From assembly GCA_031296915.1 (NCBI GenBank), contig JAVDPC010000007.1, forward strand, positions 124,001 through 188,000: a DNA stretch of 64,000 bases. The letters run 5' to 3'. Made by a program: the position numbers and the translations under genes. Source of the stretch: Cerasicoccus frondis. Its GTDB lineage: Bacteria > Verrucomicrobiota > Verrucomicrobiia > Opitutales > Cerasicoccaceae. Under the pieces are notes generated by a model. That model saw nothing but the letters and a program-made list of their open reading frames with translations. It ran no database searches and was not told the DNA's origin. Of this stretch, positions 50,316 through 59,453 are shown piece after piece. The stretch's first letter is position 1. Every line of letters starts with the position of its first letter.

Positions 50316-52406
50316 TCAAGCGCTCGCCGCTGGGGCGGCGCTGGCGTTGATCAGCTCCAGGAACGGCGGGAGGATGCTTCGGGCTTTTTGTGGGCCGATG
50401 CCTTTGATGGACATCGCTTCCTCGGCGTTCGCTGGTTTGAGGGCGGCCATTTGCTGGAGCACGGTGTTGGGGAAGATCGTGTAGGCAGGCGGGTTGCCGC
50501 GCTTGCGGCGCATGTCGTTGCGCAGCTTCACGAGCTGCTCGTAAAGGGCGTCGTCGGGCTCGGCGGCTTGGACGATGGCGTCATCAGTTTCCGGCCAGAC
50601 GAGCTTGGGGCGCAGTTCGCCAAACATCACTTTGCTGCCGGAGTCGGTTAGCTCAAGCAGTGGGTAGTCTCCTTCGGTCACGGTCAGGTAGCCGCTGTTT
50701 TCCAACTCGTTGAGCAGCTTGCCGACGAACTCCGTGCCGTGCTCTTTCAAGATGCCGTGCGTGGACAGCTTGTCCAAGCCGGGGTCGACGATGACCTTGG
50801 CCTGGCTGCCGGTGAGGCACTTGATGATGCGGTCGCGGCCGTAACGCGCCTCCCAATGGTGACGACTGCGGCGGACGGACATCCGGGCGACGCCGCTCAG
50901 CGCCTTTTGCACCACGAGCGCCTTGTCTTCATCGACGGGGCCAACGTTGCCCGGGCGATGACGACAGCGGTCGCACTGGCCGCATTCGGCGGCGTCGGCG
51001 TCTTCGAAGTATTCGAGAATCCACTGCTGGCGGCAGCTCTTGGCGTAGGCAAATTGAATCAACCGGCGCAGCTTGTCCTCGTCGCGTTGGCGCTTGATGA
51101 GGAGCCCGCGCGCATCGAGCCCGAGCTCGCTGGCGAGACGCACACGCTTGAGCACCCGTGTGCCACGCAGGCGCGAGCCCGGCACGTCAAAGCGCTCGAT
51201 GGCGCCGCAGCGGCGCAGTTGGCTGATGGCGGAGCTGACGGCCATGCCGTTTACTTTGCCCGGCAAAGTATCGCAGATTTCTTCCATGGAGAGGAAGGCC
51301 TCGTTGTTCTCATTCACGTTCCTTTGCAATACAGAGTGAATGCTGTGGATGAGGCTCAGCGGCGGGTTGGCGCCTTCGATAAAAAACTCCTGCGTGGTCT
51401 TGTCGGCGTAGCAGAACAGCATCTCGCAGTAGGCGGGTTTGCCATCGCGGCCGGCGCGCCCGGCTTCCTGGTAGTAGGCCTCGACGCTGCCCGGCATTTC
51501 GTAGTGTGCGACGAAACGGATGTCCGACCGGTCGATGCCCATGCCAAAGGCGTTCGTGGCGACGGCAATGGGGACCTCGCCGCGGACAAAGCGGTCTTGC
51601 GCGGCGTCGCGCTCACTGGGCGTCATGCCGCCGTGGTAAATGACGTGCTGCACGAACTCCTCGCGTAGTAGCGTGGACACCTCTTCGACGGACTTGCGGC
51701 GCGCGCAGTAGATAATACCGACGCCGTTGTTTTCGATGAGCTGGCGGATGCGCTTAATCTTGTCCTTGCGCTTGTCGATTTGCTTGATCGCAAAGGAGAG
51801 GTTGTCGCGGCCAAAGCCGGAAACAAACGTCGCCGGCTTACGCAGCTTGAGGTTGTTGGCGATGTCTTCGCGGACCTCAGGCGTGGCCGTTGCGGTGAAG
51901 GCCGCGCAGCACGGGTGGCCGATCTTTTCCAGGGCCTCGCCGAGGCGTTGGTAGTCGGGGCGGAAGTCATGGCCCCATTGGGAAATACAGTGCGCTTCGT
52001 CGACCGCGAACAGCGAGATCTTCACGCCCTTCAATGAGTCGATAAACGACTGCGCGCGGAAGCGCTCGGGTGCGACGTAAACCAGCTTGAGCTCGCCGCG
52101 GCGAAGGTCGTCGAGGCAGGCGCGTTGCTCATCCCAGCTTTGCGAGCTGTTGATCATGGCCGCCGCAATGCCGCGCGCATTGAGCGCGTCGACCTGGTCT
52201 TTCATCAGCGCGATGAGCGGCGAGATGACGAGCGTCACCCCGGGTAGCATCAGCGCGGGGAGCTGGTAGCAGAGGCTCTTGCCGCCACCGGTCGGCATGA
52301 TGACCAACGTGTCGCGCCCGCCGATGATTGATTCGACGATTTCGTCTTGCGGCTCGCGAAATTGCTCGAAGCCGAAATGTTTTTTAAGTCCTTGGGCGGG
52401 CGTCAT
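50316..52406 (-). CDS. recQ: ATP-dependent DNA helicase RecQ
   Basis: 696 residues. Helicase motifs: I MPTGGGKSLCYQLPALM, II FAVDEAHCISQWGHDFRPD with DEAH, III FTATAT, V AFGMGIDRSDIR, VI YYQEAGRAGRDG. The zinc-binding subdomain shows CRQQWILEYF...CGQCDRC. An RQC winged helix follows, and a C-terminal HRDC-like segment has AALKPANAEEAMSIKGIGPQ. A 3'-5' helicase for recombination repair, usually paired with topoisomerase III, which is also in the window. A CTTTGC-CCG-GCAAAG palindrome with 8-base arms lies inside at 51254. Confidence 0.95.
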   Translation of the reverse strand: MTPAQGLKKHFGFEQFREPQDEIVESIIGGRDTLVIMPTGGGKSLCYQLPALMLPGVTLVISPLIALMKDQVDALNARGIAAAMINSSQSWDEQRACLDDLRRGELKLVYVAPERFRAQSFIDSLKGVKISLFAVDEAHCISQWGHDFRPDYQRLGEALEKIGHPCCAAFTATATPEVREDIANNLKLRKPATFVSGFGRDNLSFAIKQIDKRKDKIKRIRQLIENNGVGIIYCARRKSVEEVSTLLREEFVQHVIYHGGMTPSERDAAQDRFVRGEVPIAVATNAFGMGIDRSDIRFVAHYEMPGSVEAYYQEAGRAGRDGKPAYCEMLFCYADKTTQEFFIEGANPPLSLIHSIHSVLQRNVNENNEAFLSMEEICDTLPGKVNGMAVSSAISQLRRCGAIERFDVPGSRLRGTRVLKRVRLASELGLDARGLLIKRQRDEDKLRRLIQFAYAKSCRQQWILEYFEDADAAECGQCDRCRHRPGNVGPVDEDKALVVQKALSGVARMSVRRSRHHWEARYGRDRIIKCLTGSQAKVIVDPGLDKLSTHGILKEHGTEFVGKLLNELENSGYLTVTEGDYPLLELTDSGSKVMFGELRPKLVWPETDDAIVQAAEPDDALYEQLVKLRNDMRRKRGNPPAYTIFPNTVLQQMAALKPANAEEAMSIKGIGPQKARSILPPFLELINASAAPAASA
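51254..51268. repeat. CTTTGC-N3-GCAAAG palindrome inside recQ
   Basis: CTTTGC-CCG-GCAAAG, extendable to 8-base arms (TACTTTGC/GCAAAGTA, 51252-51270). A degenerate companion CTTTGC-AAT-ACAGAG lies at 51322-51336, as also happens beside the ligase copy. Confidence 0.65.
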
Positions 52407-52603
52407 GCTGCCCTAACTAACTGCACGGAAATGCAGTGAGTCGAGGCTGAATTTGCCGGAAGTTTTTAGTCGTTGAGCGAGAGGTGTTTGGAGATGGTGA
52501 TTTCTCGTTGTTCGCCCCCTTGGGAATCTTGCGCTGACTGGAATTCCGGTTGACTTTTCGCTGTTTGAGGATGCAATGTTTTTAAACGCTTCACCCCAGC
52601 ACT

Positions 52604-53305
52604 ATGTCCTCTTTTTCTATTCTCTCATCGTTGTTTGCGGCCACTGTGTTCGTCGCCAGCACGAGCAGCGCGCAATTGTTGATCATCGGTGGAACTGACC
52701 CCGATTACCTCAACAACGGCAGCTTCGAAACCGAAACGAATTGGTGGATCGGGGAGTTGGATAACGCGACTACCTTGTCCAGCAACCTGGGCGTCAACCA
52801 GGGGTTTTTACAGCGAGACAACATAACGCCTCCAGATGGCGACTGGTATGCGGTCGTGGGCGCAAACCTGGACCGGGAAGACCTGCGTGGGTTTTATCAG
52901 GATACGGGGTATGACCTCGTGGAAGGCGACACGTTCAACCTTAGTTTCTGGCATGCCGAGCACTATGCGCTGGAGTCGGGAGACAGCTTTTCCTGGATGC
53001 TGTTTACGACCAGCACGAATACCGACCAGGGCGTGGTGGATAGCATCATCGCCTCTGGCGATGTTGACGTGGTGCTCGACAATGAGTTTGTCAAAGTCGC
53101 GGCCAACGGAATCGGTGAAGTGACCAGTGATCTCGAAGGAGCGCGGCTGTTCATCGCATTTTTGCCAACGGGATTGAACAACGACTATGTTGCGCTCGAC
53201 GAAGTCAACCTTTCGCTGGTGCCCGAGCCTGGAGTTTACGCGCTGATGATGGGGGTGGTTGTCCTGGGCGGACTATTCTGGCGTCGCCGTTACTATTCGC
53301 GATAG
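52604..53305 (+). CDS. PEP-CTERM sorting-domain protein
   Basis: 233 residues. A signal peptide (FSILSSLFAATVFVASTSSA) is followed by a beta-rich domain (FYQDTGYDLVEGDTFNLSFW; acidic, no Cys, lectin/carbohydrate-binding-like). The C-terminus has V-P-E-P-G, a hydrophobic helix (ALMMGVVVLGGLFW) and a basic end RRRYYSR, the tripartite PEP-CTERM signal processed by exosortase. The protein should be surface-exposed, perhaps exopolysaccharide-associated. No exosortase is in the window. It overlaps the convergent DUF4129 gene by 13 bases. Confidence 0.88.
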   Translation: MSSFSILSSLFAATVFVASTSSAQLLIIGGTDPDYLNNGSFETETNWWIGELDNATTLSSNLGVNQGFLQRDNITPPDGDWYAVVGANLDREDLRGFYQDTGYDLVEGDTFNLSFWHAEHYALESGDSFSWMLFTTSTNTDQGVVDSIIASGDVDVVLDNEFVKVAANGIGEVTSDLEGARLFIAFLPTGLNNDYVALDEVNLSLVPEPGVYALMMGVVVLGGLFWRRRYYSR

Positions 53306-54390
53306 GCGACGATGATCTGCGGCGTGAGCTCTTCCATGGTCGTCGCGTCGAATTCGTTGGTTGCTTCGTCGTGATAGCATGCCCGGTAAAATAGGTCGTT
53401 GATCGACTCGCAGAGGGGGGCGGGGATGCCGCGCTCTGTGGTTAAACTTTCGGCTATTTCCTGCGGGGTGGCCGCGACGTCATGTGGGAAGCCGAGCTTG
53501 ATCAGCGCTTTCAACATTTCGTGGTAGCTGTAGATGATGCGCTCGCGGGGGGATTGCCGCCCCAGCGCTTTCTTGAATTGCTCAGCGATGCGGTGAAAGG
53601 CGGAATCGGTGTTTTCAAACGGTGCGTCGGCGACTTCCTGTTTCTCGCTAAAGAAGCGAATCAGGTACGGGAGTAAAAAATAAGCCATCGCCGCGAGCAC
53701 CACGAAGTCCCACCACTTTATCTGGTGCTTTTGAGTGGTTGCTGCGGCTCGTTCCATCACGAAGGCAGGCGCCTTGGCGGGATTGAGTTCGACGCCCATC
53801 AGGTGAAGCAGCACCCCGAGCACGAGGTAAATTGCCAGGATGCCAGCGCTAAGCCCAAGGATGATCAATGCGAGTTGACCATGATCCCGCCAGGACAGAT
53901 ACGCCCGGGACTCGGGAGGGTCGTAGGTGAGTTGCAAGGCGAGGATCAGCAGCAGCGGGATGCACCAGAAGAACAGCTTTCCGGCCAAGCCCCAGAATGC
54001 AGCGCCTAACGCCAGGAAAATGCCGATCCGCATGAGGACATCGGTTTGCGACTGTGCGCGCGTCGCTGTCAGGCCGATCAGCCCGAAGCCGACGGCCATT
54101 GCCACACGCTTGGCGGCGGGGCTGTCGGTCATCAGGTTGGCCCCAATGAGAAGCGCGAGGACCGGCAGGACTATTTTCCAGCGACCTTCCATGTATTCCC
54201 AATCCATGTCGCTGACCTTGACCAGGTATTCATTGAGTGCGACGGCGATGCAGATGCCGAAAATAATGAGCACTGTCGTGCTAATGGCGCTGCCCGTGGA
54301 CAGCGGTCCCCAGGCGCCGGCCCACAGGGGCAACATGCTGAGGGAAAAGATCGACAACGCGTGCCAATATTGGGGCGTCAGCTGCCTCAC
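53293..54390 (-). CDS. DUF4129 domain-containing membrane protein
   Basis: 365 residues from GTG 54390, which overlaps the TGA of the DUF58 gene by 4 bases. Six or more transmembrane helices fill the first 230 residues. After a last helix (WWDFVVLAAMAYFLLPYLI) comes the cytosolic DUF4129-type domain with ERIIYSYHEMLKALIKLGF, TPQEIAESLTTERG and LTPQIIVAYRE. It is the third gene of a MoxR-DUF58-DUF4129 unit. In related operons a transglutaminase-like domain precedes DUF4129; here only the membrane and DUF4129 parts are seen. Confidence 0.8.
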   Translation of the reverse strand: MRQLTPQYWHALSIFSLSMLPLWAGAWGPLSTGSAISTTVLIIFGICIAVALNEYLVKVSDMDWEYMEGRWKIVLPVLALLIGANLMTDSPAAKRVAMAVGFGLIGLTATRAQSQTDVLMRIGIFLALGAAFWGLAGKLFFWCIPLLLILALQLTYDPPESRAYLSWRDHGQLALIILGLSAGILAIYLVLGVLLHLMGVELNPAKAPAFVMERAAATTQKHQIKWWDFVVLAAMAYFLLPYLIRFFSEKQEVADAPFENTDSAFHRIAEQFKKALGRQSPRERIIYSYHEMLKALIKLGFPHDVAATPQEIAESLTTERGIPAPLCESINDLFYRACYHDEATNEFDATTMEELTPQIIVAYRE

Positions 54391-55658
54391 AGCGGACCCT
54401 CCAGCATGGACTTTTCCAGGCCGCGTTCGATATCGACCCACCAAAACGCAGCTACTCGATTGCCGATCTGGGCCGCCAGTTGTTGGCGATTGGGCCGGGC
54501 GGCGCGGTCTTGCAGCGATTTTTCATAAGCGACCATGCCTTCGTCGTCCAGGATCACCAAAAAGATCTGGCATGGTTTCCAGGCAAAGGGTTCGAGCAGT
54601 TCATCGAGCGCGTCGATGGAGAAATTGACACGACTTTGGATCAGCCAGAAGGTCGACCCGTCGCGGATGATATCCGGGTGTTCTTTTAGTTGCGCTTTGA
54701 GTGTCGATTCACTTTTTTCGCGAACGGGGATGAGCGCGTCGAGGATTGCGATGAGGTGCTGGTGACCACAGTCCGACGGCACAAACACCGATGGCTTGCT
54801 GTTGATGAGCACGCCGATTGGTTGCCCGCTTTGGATGGTCTTAGCCGCAATGCTGCCCACCAGTTGCACGCCGTATTCTTCGGTGGAAACTTTGCCGGTG
54901 CCCGCGCGACCGGCCAGTGGCAAGTCCAGCAATATGAAGGTGTTTGCGGGCGTTATCTGCTCGTATTCGCGAACCATCAGCTCTTCGCTGCGCGCGGTTT
55001 GCGGCCAGTGAAGGTGCCGGTAGGGATCGCCGGGGACGTATTCGCGAACGCCGAGTTGGAGGTCACTTTCTCCCGCACGCGCCCGGGGCAAGCCTTCGGG
55101 AATCGCGTCGGGAATGCCGATGCCTGGCGGGCTTACAGGGACATTAAACACCTGCGGAAAAACGGAGAATTCCTGTTTCACGTCGAGCGTTCGTGTGAAA
55201 ATAAACATGCCCAGAGGGTCGGACAACTCGATGCGAATTGGCCCAAGCGTGTAGCGTCCGCGGTCCATGTAGCACTCGGCGTTGTAGTGAAATTCGGTGG
55301 AGGAGTGGGGGGGGAGTAAGCCAGGAAGCGTCAGGTATTTGTCCGCCTCCATTTCGGGCTCGAAGTTATCATGCACCATGAGCCGAAAAATCGGAAACCA
55401 ATGCCGGTTCTCGACAGTGATGGCGACGTCGACGCGTTCTCCCTCGCAAGCGCCGTCAACGCAGGTTCTATGGGCGCGAATTAATTGACGTTGCTGCAGG
55501 ACGATCAGCGCGCAGCAAAAGCCAAATGTTGGAATGAACAGGCCCGCGAGCAGGTAAGCGGCGTTCTGTAGGTTCCACCCAAACATGATGAGCAGTCCCG
55601 AGCCGAACAGCGTGACGGCGCGGCTGATGCGTTGGCGCTTCTGCTCGCTGGCGGTCAT
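54387..55658 (-). CDS. DUF58 domain-containing protein
   Basis: 423 residues. Two N-terminal transmembrane helices (GSGLLIMFGWNLQNAAYLLA, GLFIPTFGFCCALIVLQQ) are followed by an Ig-like segment and the DUF58 core: GESDLQLGVREYVPGDPYRH, then LHWPQTARSEELMVREYEQ, the signature of the family, plus a vWA-like part with TFILLDLPLAGRAG. It lies 3 bases after the MoxR ATPase gene; MoxR-DUF58 pairs are thought to act as chaperone-like assembly systems for envelope complexes. No metal-dependent adhesion site is obvious in the vWA part. Confidence 0.88.
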   Translation of the reverse strand: MTASEQKRQRISRAVTLFGSGLLIMFGWNLQNAAYLLAGLFIPTFGFCCALIVLQQRQLIRAHRTCVDGACEGERVDVAITVENRHWFPIFRLMVHDNFEPEMEADKYLTLPGLLPPHSSTEFHYNAECYMDRGRYTLGPIRIELSDPLGMFIFTRTLDVKQEFSVFPQVFNVPVSPPGIGIPDAIPEGLPRARAGESDLQLGVREYVPGDPYRHLHWPQTARSEELMVREYEQITPANTFILLDLPLAGRAGTGKVSTEEYGVQLVGSIAAKTIQSGQPIGVLINSKPSVFVPSDCGHQHLIAILDALIPVREKSESTLKAQLKEHPDIIRDGSTFWLIQSRVNFSIDALDELLEPFAWKPCQIFLVILDDEGMVAYEKSLQDRAARPNRQQLAAQIGNRVAAFWWVDIERGLEKSMLEGPL

Positions 55659-55661
55659 GGT

Positions 55662-56606
55662 TTACTGCGTGATCGGCACCTCGACGTTGTCCAGAATGTC
55701 GCGGATGACTGCGGCCGCCGAGTCGACATTGACGACTGAGCGAGTCTTTAAAATAATGCGGTGTGCGAGGACGAAACTCCCAACTTCTTTCACGGTGTCG
55801 GGGCGCACGAAATGCTCGCCCTTGAACAGGCTTTGCGCCTGGCTGGCGCGCATGAGCGCCAAGGAGCCACGCGGGCTCGCGCCGACGGCGATACGCTCGT
55901 CCTCGCGGGTGGCGGCCATGATGCGCGCGATGTAGTCGAGGATGTTGGGCTCAATGTGGACCTCGCGCACGGCGGCCTGCGCTTCGAGCACTTCATTGAC
56001 CGAGATGACTGGCTGCACGTCGAGCACGGGGTGGTGCTTGACCTGCATCTGCATGACGCGCGCCTCCTCCTCGACGCTCGGGTAGCCGAGGGAGAGCTTG
56101 CCGAAAAAGCGGTCGAGCTGCGCCTCGGGCAGGGAGAAGGTCCCCTTGAGCTCGATCGGGTTTTGCGTGGCGATGACAAAGAACAGCCGCGGCAGGTCAT
56201 GTGTCACGCCATCGACAGTGACGGTGTGTTCGCCCATGGCTTCGAGGAGGCTGGACTGCGTGCGTGGTGTGGCGCGGTTGATTTCGTCGGCAAGCAGGAC
56301 GTTGGCAAAGACGGGCCCGCGACGGAACTCAAACTCGTTGCTTTGCCGGTTGAAGACGGCGACGCCAGTCACATCGGACGGCAGCAGGTCGGGGGTGAAC
56401 TGGATACGCTTGAAGTCGCCGGAAATGGATTTGGCCAGCGTCCGCGCGAGGATCGTTTTGCCGACCCCGGGCATGTCCTCGATCAGCAGGTGGCCGTCGC
56501 AGACGAGGGCGATCAGCACGCCCTGCATGGCGCCGGGCTTGCCGACAATGACGGACTCCAGGCTCTGGCGCAGCCGGGTGAGTTTGGTGAGTATATTCGA
56601 ATCCAT
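55662..56606 (-). CDS. MoxR family AAA+ ATPase
   Basis: 314 residues. Walker A is EDMPGVGKTILARTLAKS (about 43-60), Walker B is VLLADEINRATPR, sensor 1 is FFVIATQNPIE and the lid carries GASPRGSLALMRASQA. This is the MRP subgroup. It starts an operon with the DUF58 and DUF4129 genes and is expected to remodel or insert a cofactor in an envelope-associated client. Client unknown. Confidence 0.93.
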   Translation of the reverse strand: MDSNILTKLTRLRQSLESVIVGKPGAMQGVLIALVCDGHLLIEDMPGVGKTILARTLAKSISGDFKRIQFTPDLLPSDVTGVAVFNRQSNEFEFRRGPVFANVLLADEINRATPRTQSSLLEAMGEHTVTVDGVTHDLPRLFFVIATQNPIELKGTFSLPEAQLDRFFGKLSLGYPSVEEEARVMQMQVKHHPVLDVQPVISVNEVLEAQAAVREVHIEPNILDYIARIMAATREDERIAVGASPRGSLALMRASQAQSLFKGEHFVRPDTVKEVGSFVLAHRIILKTRSVVNVDSAAAVIRDILDNVEVPITQ

Positions 56607-56642
56607 AGCAGTGGCGGCAGAAAATCTTATTAATTAAAATGA

Positions 56643-56960
56643 TTAACTCATGAGGGTGGAGAAATATTTAATGACTTTTCCATCACGAATTATGGCAAAC
56701 CCGCGACAACCGCATTTTTTAGCGAAATTTTCGGGAGGGCTACTAAATGACCAAAGTTCGTCTCCTTCCTCTAGTTGGCTGGTGAAGCTTTTCCATGCGG
56801 CTGTCACTTGCCCGAAGGGGCGCTCTTGGAATTTTGTCCTGACTTTGGCGATTGGAAGCTTGAATGCATCAGCTTTACTTTGCAGTTCAGCTTCCTCAAA
56901 GGAAGCTATGCTTCCTTGGTGCTGTAACCAGCTTGATGGTATGAGTCTTTCTTCCGACAT
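56643..56960 (-). CDS. Small hypothetical protein, AT-rich gene
   Basis: 105 residues from ATG 56960 (TTG 56987 is a weaker start). It has an amphipathic N-terminal half rich in charged residues and the end block GDELWSFSSPPENFAKKCGC followed by RGFAIIRDGKVIKYFSTLMS. The latter resembles a widespread short hypothetical family with a W.F.SPP...G.a.vRdG pattern, frequently found in accessory DNA. No function is known to me. The gene is AT-rich next to GC-rich moxR. Confidence 0.6.
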   Translation of the reverse strand: MSEERLIPSSWLQHQGSIASFEEAELQSKADAFKLPIAKVRTKFQERPFGQVTAAWKSFTSQLEEGDELWSFSSPPENFAKKCGCRGFAIIRDGKVIKYFSTLMS

Positions 56961-57062
56961 ATTGGTGAAGTAGAGCTTTGCGGTCAATATTCGCTACGGA
57001 TTGATAACACTGTGCCGGGCAAAGTCAAAGGGGGAGTCGCTGTGGATTGGGGATGTCGGGAA

Positions 57063-57145
57063 GGATCGCGAATTTCCACATTCGCCTCCATTCAACGACT
57101 TTTAAATTCAGATGGATTGGCAGCGATTGTGGAAATTCGCGATCC
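57063..57145. repeat. 18-bp perfect inverted repeat upstream of ychF
   Basis: GGATCGCGAATTTCCACA (57063-57080) and its exact inverse complement (57128-57145) enclose a 47-base loop in the leader before ychF. It could be a transcription attenuator-like hairpin or a miniature element; there is no T-tract. Confidence 0.65.
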
Positions 57146-57248
57146 GCGCTTGATCCGCAGGCGGTTTGGCGCGCTTTCTTTCGCGATTGACGCCGGGCGG
57201 CTTTGGCCCTTGCGTTGCGGGTTTCTAAATAACCCGGATTTTTACATT

Positions 57249-58349
57249 ATGCTGCAAGCAGGCATCGTCGGACTGCCCAACGTGGGCAAGAGCACCCTTT
57301 TTAACGCCCTTACGCGCACCCGCAAGGCGGAGGCCGCCAATTACCCATTTTGCACGATCGAGCCCAATGTGGGCGTGGTTGAAGTGCCGGACGAACGTCT
57401 GGAGCCGTTGCGCCAGATCGCCAAGACCCAGGTGATCATTCCGGCGGCGATTGAGTTTGTGGACATCGCGGGGCTCGTCGCTGGCGCCAGCGAAGGTGAG
57501 GGCCTCGGCAATAAGTTTCTGGCCAACATCCGCGAGGTGGACGCTATTGTCCATGTGGTGCGCTGCTTTGATGACGACGACATCATCCATAAGATGGATA
57601 CGGTCGACCCGATTCGCGACATTGAGGTGATCAACACCGAACTCATCCTGGCCGACCTGCAAAGCGCCGAAAGCCAGCTCGACAAAAACCGCCGTCGCGC
57701 CAAGGGCCAGGACAAGGAAGCCGTCGCCAACGCCGCGTTGCTCGAAAAAATCGTCATGCACCTCAACGCCGGTAAGCCTGCCGTCACGATGGACTTGACC
57801 GACGACGAGCGCGAGCTGATGAAGACCTTCTGCCTGCTCTCAGCCAAGGATGTGCTCTACGCCTGCAATGTGGGTGAGGAAGATCTCGCCAACGGTGGCA
57901 ACGACTACACCGCGAAGGTCGCCGCCTGGGCCGGAGAGCACCACGGCGCCGGGTCCTGCGTGATTTGCGCCCGCATCGAGGAAGAGCTTTCCGAACTGGA
58001 GCCCGAAGAAGCCAAGGAATTCTTGGCGGACCTCGGCGTCGATGGTTCGGGTGTGTCCGGCCTCATTCAGGCGGCTTACTCGCTGCTCGGCCTGGCGAGC
58101 TACTTCACCGCCGGCGAAAAAGAAGTTCGCGCTTGGACCTTCCACGTGGGCATGAAGGCCCCGCAATGCGCGGCCGTGATCCACACCGACTTCGAGAAAA
58201 AATTCATCAAGGCGGAAGTCGTGAGCTACCCGGACCTCGTGGCCGCAGGCTCAGTCGCCGCCGCGCGCGACGCGGGCAAATACCGTCTGGAAGGCAAGGA
58301 ATACTTATTTAAGGACGGCGACGTCGCGCTGTTTAAGGTGGGCGGTTAA
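57249..58349 (+). CDS. ychF: Redox-regulated ATPase/GTPase YchF
   Basis: 366 residues from ATG 57249, since family homology starts at [18 protein letters not shown]; the frame upstream to 57012 is repeat-derived and non-coding. G1 is GLPNVGKS, the G3 region is [20 protein letters not shown], and a coiled-coil insert ([20 protein letters not shown]) is followed by the C-terminal TGS domain ([33 protein letters not shown]). It binds the ribosome and hydrolyses ATP better than GTP. Length is normal. Its stop overlaps that of the convergent Cys/Gly-tailed protein by 4 bases. Confidence 0.95.
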   Translation: MLQAGIVGLPNVGKSTLFNALTRTRKAEAANYPFCTIEPNVGVVEVPDERLEPLRQIAKTQVIIPAAIEFVDIAGLVAGASEGEGLGNKFLANIREVDAIVHVVRCFDDDDIIHKMDTVDPIRDIEVINTELILADLQSAESQLDKNRRRAKGQDKEAVANAALLEKIVMHLNAGKPAVTMDLTDDERELMKTFCLLSAKDVLYACNVGEEDLANGGNDYTAKVAAWAGEHHGAGSCVICARIEEELSELEPEEAKEFLADLGVDGSGVSGLIQAAYSLLGLASYFTAGEKEVRAWTFHVGMKAPQCAAVIHTDFEKKFIKAEVVSYPDLVAAGSVAAARDAGKYRLEGKEYLFKDGDVALFKVGG

Positions 58350-59437
58350 TCGCCGCCACACCCTCCGCCGCAACTGCCACCACAGGAGCTGCCTCCGTCG
58401 TCGCCATCGCCGCTGAAGAATCCGTCTTCACCGAAAAGGCTTTCGAACCAGCCGCCTTCGTTACGGCGGGAGTCGGTTGTGTTGTCGAAGTAGGTGCCGG
58501 ATCCCGCATCGTTGCCGGCGTCCCCGGCGTAGATGCTGGAGGAAGATTCCCGCTTGCGGCTTTGGTCGCCGGCGATGACGCCTTCTGGGCCGATGGTGCG
58601 CAGATCCTGGCCGGTTTCATCGACGACGCCTAAGTCGGAGCAAAAGATTTTCCGCTCGTGGCAGAGGTCGGACCAGACCCAGGCGTGGGTAAATGCATCC
58701 TGCACGCCGTAGTAATTATGAAAGGCGGGCTCGGTGCTGAGTGGCGCTAGGCGGTTGCTGGACTTTGCGCGGGCTCCGTCGCCGCGGCGGATCATTTTAC
58801 GGAAGGTCTTTTGCTGAGTCGCCTCGACGTGCATGTGCTGATGCAGCGCCATTACGACGGCTCCGGTAAACTGGTCGAACAAGCCGCGTTGTTGGCATAG
58901 ATACGCGTCGTAAATTTCCTGTTTGGCGAAGATCGGCGCCAGGGATTCGCGCAGTTGGGCGTCGCTACTGTTCTTTGCGGAGAATTCGTTGGAGAAGCCG
59001 TTGATGTGGATCTCAATCGGGTGGGCGCCGACTTCGTGGCTGCGTAAAATGTTTACCTGCACGAGGAAGGTCATACCGGGCACGTGGTGCTCCAAGACGA
59101 GGGAGAGCTCATTGAAGAGTTCATTTTCCTGCGGATCGATCTCGCGCTCGAAGGCGTCCATGCAGAGGCGCAGGTCCTGCGGGATGCCTTGGTAGTCGTA
59201 GTAAAAATCGGTCGCGTCCTTGGACAGCCGGACGATGTTATCAACGCCGATAGCCTGCAGCGCGAGGTTGAGTGATTGAAGAATCGAAATCGCCGTGAAA
59301 GTCTGGCGAACTTCCTTGGGAGAAGAAAGACCTAGCGTTAAAAAGTGGGCGAGTTTGCCGAAGGCTTTGGTCGGCCTGCGACGCTCTATGTGGGAGAGTT
59401 CGGCAGGTTCTACAGTGATGAGTGCTTTGTAGTACAT
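58346..59437 (-). CDS. Uncharacterised protein with a Cys/Gly-rich C-terminal tail
   Basis: 363 residues from ATG 59437; the longer frame to 59686 only reads through the upstream gene in another phase. The body (1-270) has no family I can name; it is helical with FEREIDPQENELFNELSLVL and a His-rich ALHQHMHVEATQQK segment. The region 275-325 has VWSDLCHERKIFCSDLG. The last 50 residues are Asp/Gly/Ser-rich and end [16 protein letters not shown]. Similar GC-rich tails occur on proteins of TIGR04222 type, often next to GRDP-like genes such as its neighbour. The tail may bind metal or be modified. Confidence 0.6.
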   Translation of the reverse strand: MYYKALITVEPAELSHIERRRPTKAFGKLAHFLTLGLSSPKEVRQTFTAISILQSLNLALQAIGVDNIVRLSKDATDFYYDYQGIPQDLRLCMDAFEREIDPQENELFNELSLVLEHHVPGMTFLVQVNILRSHEVGAHPIEIHINGFSNEFSAKNSSDAQLRESLAPIFAKQEIYDAYLCQQRGLFDQFTGAVVMALHQHMHVEATQQKTFRKMIRRGDGARAKSSNRLAPLSTEPAFHNYYGVQDAFTHAWVWSDLCHERKIFCSDLGVVDETGQDLRTIGPEGVIAGDQSRKRESSSSIYAGDAGNDAGSGTYFDNTTDSRRNEGGWFESLFGEDGFFSGDGDDGGSSCGGSCGGGCGGD

Positions 59438-59453
59438 TGTAGAGTCGGGTGGG

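Noticed and set aside
57012..57248. N-terminal extension of the YchF frame
   Set aside because: Encoded by an inverted repeat; YchF homology begins exactly at ATG 57249.
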